A DNA stretch of 6,609 nt from Bacillota bacterium (GTDB taxonomy: Bacteria > Bacillota > Bacilli > Bacillales > Cytobacillaceae): NCBI GenBank assembly GCA_030705745.1, contig JAUZPT010000169.1:1-6609 (forward strand), written 5' to 3'. This document shows, piece by piece, positions 6,118 to 6,609 of this stretch. Within the stretch, counting starts at the first letter, position 1; every line of letters begins with the position of its first letter. The notes below the pieces were generated by a model that was not told the DNA's origin, ran no database searches, and worked only from the letters and a program-made list of their open reading frames with translations. The translations under genes were made by a program, and so were the position numbers.

Positions 6118-6609
6118 ATGATCAATCAACTTTCATGGAAAGTTGGCGGACAACAGGGAGAAGGAATTGAAAGCACAGGAGAAATTTTTTCAATTGCACT
6201 AAATCGCCTTGGATATTACTTATATGGGTACCGCCACTTTTCATCTCGAATTAAAGGTGGACACACAAACAACAAAATCAGAGTAAGCACAACGGAAGTA
6301 CGTTCCGTATCTGATGATCTTGACATTCTTGTAGCCTTCGATCAGGAAACGATCGATTTAAATTACAAAGAATTACATAACCGCGGTGTCATTATGGCTG
6401 ACATGAAGTTTGATCCAAAACAGCCGATTGATACTCAAGCAAGTATGTATGCGGTTCCATTTACAGAAATTGCTACTGAATTGGGTACTTCGCTCATGAA
6501 AAACATGGTGGCTATTGGAGCAACTTCTGCGGTCATGGATCTTGACATCCGTGTATTCGAAGATGTAGTTAAAGAGATTTTTGGACGTAAAGGTCAACAA
6601 GTTGTTGAT
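6118..6609 (+). CDS. korA: 2-oxoacid:acceptor (ferredoxin) oxidoreductase alpha subunit, 5' part
   Basis: The frame opens at ATG 6118 and stays open to the window edge (164 codons), so the 3' part is missing. The product matches the N-terminal gamma-type domain of KorA-like subunits, with the signature VGGQQGEGIEST (9-20), the segment RHFSSRIKGGHTNN (39-52) and DILVAFDQETID (69-80). Full-length members carry a pyrimidine-binding alpha domain next and work with KorB, which binds thiamine diphosphate and an iron-sulfur cluster, to convert 2-oxoglutarate or another 2-oxoacid to its acyl-CoA with reduction of ferredoxin. korB would be expected just beyond the window. AAAGGGGTG (6103-6111) is the ribosome binding site, six bases before the start. 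The exact 2-oxoacid substrate cannot be told from this part. A promoter abutted by a cre-like site lies upstream. Confidence 0.92.
   Translation, partial: MINQLSWKVGGQQGEGIESTGEIFSIALNRLGYYLYGYRHFSSRIKGGHTNNKIRVSTTEVRSVSDDLDILVAFDQETIDLNYKELHNRGVIMADMKFDPKQPIDTQASMYAVPFTEIATELGTSLMKNMVAIGATSAVMDLDIRVFEDVVKEIFGRKGQQVVD

Noticed and set aside
6373..6600. Minus-strand ORF opposite korA
   Set aside because: It lies wholly within the korA frame on the opposite strand, has no recognisable domain, and korA is well supported.

Overview
The window is a low-GC Firmicutes chromosome segment, almost certainly from an endospore-forming member of the Bacillaceae. The evidence is a very Bacillus-like RecA, RNase Y, YmdB and SpoVS in the familiar order, strong AAGGAGG-type ribosome binding sites, GTG and TTG starts, and a Bacillus-type LexA box. 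All recognised genes lie on the + strand. I see no mobile element, CRISPR array, tRNA or rRNA, and no clear undescribed system. The interest lies mainly in the intergenic regulatory sequence.

Layout. Positions 1-271 are AT-rich and contain two adjacent hairpins that read as back-to-back terminators; no gene could be assigned. An SOS (LexA) box and a sigma-A promoter precede recA (GTG start at 396), which ends in a strong terminator. A 316-base gap holds a near-consensus sigma-A promoter and a perfect 17-base palindrome, and leads into rny (RNase Y). A terminator overlaps the rny stop codon. ymdB follows with its own extended -10 promoter and its own terminator. spoVS comes next, preceded by a sigma-H-like promoter and by a possible 50-codon ORF that overlaps its start. 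After another terminator comes an M19 (membrane/renal dipeptidase family) dipeptidase with a TTG start, then a terminator. The last gene is the 5' part of a KorA-type 2-oxoacid:acceptor oxidoreductase alpha subunit, which runs off the window. Its predicted promoter is directly abutted by a cre-like (CcpA) site.

How the genes relate. This is a set of mostly independent single-gene transcription units in conserved order, not one operon: DNA repair (recA), mRNA turnover (rny), a phosphodiesterase that affects biofilm and motility choice (ymdB), sporulation (spoVS), peptide hydrolysis (dipeptidase) and central carbon metabolism (korA). From memory, B. subtilis has pbpX between recA and rny and has tdh-kbl after spoVS. 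Here pbpX is absent and the dipeptidase-korA pair takes the tdh-kbl position, an arrangement I associate with B. cereus-like and other non-subtilis bacilli. The exact genus cannot be fixed from the sequence alone.
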